Part shown: piece after piece, positions 14,454 to 16,265 of the stretch
Numbering within the stretch: the first letter of the stretch is position 1
How the letters are laid out: every line of letters begins with the position of its first letter
Source: Bacteroidaceae bacterium
Lineage (GTDB): Bacteria > Bacteroidota > Bacteroidia > Bacteroidales > Bacteroidaceae
DNA: 16,265 nucleotides
NCBI GenBank assembly: GCA_017558165.1
Contig: JAFYWE010000025.1
Location: forward strand, 1-16,265
Direction: 5' to 3'
Position numbers and translations under genes: made by a program
Notes under the pieces: generated by a model
What the model saw: the letters and a program-made list of their open reading frames with translations, nothing else
Told to the model about the DNA's origin: nothing
Databases searched by the model: none

Positions 14454-16265
14454 TTAATCCTCCATGATTTTAGTGAATGCCTCCACCAATGAAGCAACGG
14501 CAAAGGGTTGTCCCTTGACCTCGTTGTATTGGCGTAAATCAACTCCCTGGAACTTGCTGCGCAGGTAGCCCGCGAACTGTCCCATGTTCTGCTCGGCAAC
14601 AACGATCTTCTTGTAGCCGCGCAGGATCTCCTCGGTGTTGCGTGGCAACGGGTTGATGAACTCGAAGTGCGCGAGAGCGACCTTCTTGCCCTCATCACGC
14701 ATCTGCTGCATGGCCTCGCACAGGTGTCCGTATGTGCCGCCGAAGCCTATGATGAGCAGGTCGGCGTCCTTGTCGCCTTCAATCTGTTGCTCGGGTAACT
14801 TGTCAGCAATTTTCGCAACCTTGTTGGCGCGTGTCTCTACCATGCTGTGGTGGTTGGCTGGGTCGTTGCTTATGGCGCCTGTTGCCGCGCTCTTCTCAAG
14901 TCCACCAATGCGGTGAGTGAAGCCTGGGGTGCCTGGAACCGCCCAATAGCGTACATCAGTCTCCGGGTTGCGCTTGTATGGGCTCCAACCCTCATGCATC
15001 TCGGGTGTGACGTAGGGAGGTACTATAGTGGGGTAGCTGTTGATGTCAGGAAGTTTCCATGCTGCCGAGCCGTTGGCAATGAATGCGTCGGTGAGCAGTA
15101 TGACAGGTGTCATGTGTTCAACGGCAATCTTGCAGGCTGTGAATGTGGCATCGAAACAGTTGGTAGGTGATGTAGCCGCAATTACAGGGATTGGGCTCTC
15201 GCCGTTACGTCCGTAGAGTGCCTGCAACAGGTCGGTCTGCTCACTCTTTGTGGGGAGTCCGGTCGACGGTCCACCGCGCTGCACGTCAATGATTACCAGC
15301 GGAAGCTCGGTAATGACGGCAAGGTTTATGGCCTCGCTCTTGAGACAGATACCAGGGCCTGATGTCGATGTGCAGGCAAGTGCTCCTGCGTATGCGGCAC
15401 CTACTGCCGATGCGCAACCGGCAATCTCGTCCTCGGCCTGCATGGTGATGACACCCATTGACTTGTGCTTTGCAAGCTCATGGAGAATGTCGGTGGCAGG
15501 AGTAATGGGGTATGAGCCAAGGAACAGTCTCATTCCGGCCTTTTCGGCAGCTGCCATAAGACCATATGCTGTTGCCTTGTTGCCGTTGATGTCCATGTAG
15601 CGGCCCTTTTTCTTGCTGGCGTCGCTCTCTACGCTGTATGTATGCGAGATTGAAGTGTGGGTGTTGTGTCCCATGTCATATCCGGCACGCAGTACCTTGA
15701 TATTCGCCTCGGCAATGTCAGGTTTCTTTGCGAACTTGGCGCGGAGCATGTTCTCGGCAAGTGAGAGGTCGCGGTCATATATCCAGCAAACAAGACCAAG
15801 TGCAAGCATGTTCTTGCAGCGCAGTATGCTTTTGTTGTCCATTCCGCTCTCCTTGAGTGTCTCCTGGCAAAGCGATGTGATGGGGCAGGGCACTACCTCG
15901 CAGGTTATTCCAAGCTCTGCAATGGGGTCGTCGGTCTTGAACTCTGCCTTCTGCAGGTCCTTCTCGGTGAACGAGTCGCTGTCGATGATGATGGCGCCTG
16001 TGGGCTTGCAGTGCTTGTACTGTGTCTTGAGTGCCGCGGGGTTCATTGCAACGAGGATGTCGCATTGGTCACCCGGTGTGAGCACCTTGTCGGCTCCGAT
16101 GTGTACCTGGAATCCCGATACGCCGGTGAGCACGCCTTGTGGGGCGCGGATGTCGGCTGGGTAGTCGGGGAAGGTACAGATGTCATTTCCCACCGTTGCC
16201 GATATGGTGGAAAAGATATTTCCGGCCAGCTGCATACCGTCTCCCGAGTCTCCCGAGAAGCGTAC
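14454..16265 (-). CDS. korA: 2-oxoacid:ferredoxin oxidoreductase alpha subunit, fused gamma-alpha (KorA), 5' end cut
   Basis: Partner of KorB in ferredoxin-dependent 2-oxoacid oxidation. The frame runs off the right edge: the ten codons before the first visible Met (ATG 16235) read VRFSGDSGDG, which continues into MQLAGNIF as the conserved start of the family, so that Met is internal and the true start lies a few codons beyond base 16265. Of 603 visible residues, about 1-190 form the gamma domain (FPDYPADIRAPQG, GVSGFQVH) and about 220-430 the pyrimidine-binding domain, with YPITPATD (252-259), STSGPG and QRGGPSTGLPTKSEQ. The C-terminal part includes DLLIIGFGGTYGH and the domain ending in EAFTKIMED. 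Fused gamma-alpha organisation is usual in Bacteroidetes. No delta (ferredoxin) gene lies downstream; it could be upstream, outside the window. Confidence 0.93.
   Translation of the reverse strand, partial: VRFSGDSGDGMQLAGNIFSTISATVGNDICTFPDYPADIRAPQGVLTGVSGFQVHIGADKVLTPGDQCDILVAMNPAALKTQYKHCKPTGAIIIDSDSFTEKDLQKAEFKTDDPIAELGITCEVVPCPITSLCQETLKESGMDNKSILRCKNMLALGLVCWIYDRDLSLAENMLRAKFAKKPDIAEANIKVLRAGYDMGHNTHTSISHTYSVESDASKKKGRYMDINGNKATAYGLMAAAEKAGMRLFLGSYPITPATDILHELAKHKSMGVITMQAEDEIAGCASAVGAAYAGALACTSTSGPGICLKSEAINLAVITELPLVIIDVQRGGPSTGLPTKSEQTDLLQALYGRNGESPIPVIAATSPTNCFDATFTACKIAVEHMTPVILLTDAFIANGSAAWKLPDINSYPTIVPPYVTPEMHEGWSPYKRNPETDVRYWAVPGTPGFTHRIGGLEKSAATGAISNDPANHHSMVETRANKVAKIADKLPEQQIEGDKDADLLIIGFGGTYGHLCEAMQQMRDEGKKVALAHFEFINPLPRNTEEILRGYKKIVVAEQNMGQFAGYLRSKFQGVDLRQYNEVKGQPFAVASLVEAFTKIMED

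Noticed and set aside
14454..16235. korA as a complete gene starting at ATG 16235
   Set aside because: The in-frame upstream codons encode the conserved VRFSGDSGDG, so the first visible Met is internal and the gene runs off the window.

Overview
The window reads as chromosomal DNA from a Bacteroidales bacterium (Bacteroides/Phocaeicola/Prevotella-like, probably gut). The reasons are a SusC/SusD pair, promoter-like boxes fitting the Bacteroidetes TAnnTTTG pattern, a fused gamma-alpha KorA with separate KorB, glycosidases with type IX-secretion-like C-terminal tails, and AT-rich gaps holding Bacteroidales-style palindromic repeats. All six real genes lie on the minus strand, so transcription runs from high to low coordinates.

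From right to left: (1) 13446-16265 is the end of a central-metabolism operon, korA (cut at its 5' end by the window edge) and korB, encoding a 2-oxoacid (probably 2-oxoglutarate):ferredoxin oxidoreductase. It ends at a strong intrinsic terminator at 13384-13420. (2) 12720-13383 has no gene. It holds a 259-bp MITE-like element with 17-bp terminal inverted repeats, a palindromic interspersed repeat, and the probable promoter and leader of the next operon. (3) 7357-12719 is a SusC-like TonB-dependent outer-membrane transporter followed after 35 bp by its SusD-like surface lipoprotein. (4) A 9-bp-stem hairpin with a short U-tract separates susD from a 1246-residue GH85 endo-beta-N-acetylglucosaminidase (3540-7280). 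(5) A strong terminator and two kinds of repeat fill the gap 3000-3539. (6) A second, divergent GH85-type protein (1-2999) has its own candidate promoter and lacks only its last few codons at the window edge.

Together, regions 3-6 look like a small polysaccharide-utilisation locus aimed at the N-glycans of glycoproteins. The exported GH85 enzymes would cut the chitobiose core (GlcNAc-beta-1,4-GlcNAc), and SusC/SusD would bind and import the released glycan. No exoglycosidases and no dedicated regulator (hybrid two-component, SusR, or ECF sigma/anti-sigma) are in view, so any such genes lie outside the window or elsewhere. The two GH85 proteins share catalytic-domain motifs and a C-terminal tail but carry different accessory modules: LamG plus PKD-like in one, GEVED in the other. 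They also differ at an active-site motif, and that contrast is the most interesting feature of the window.
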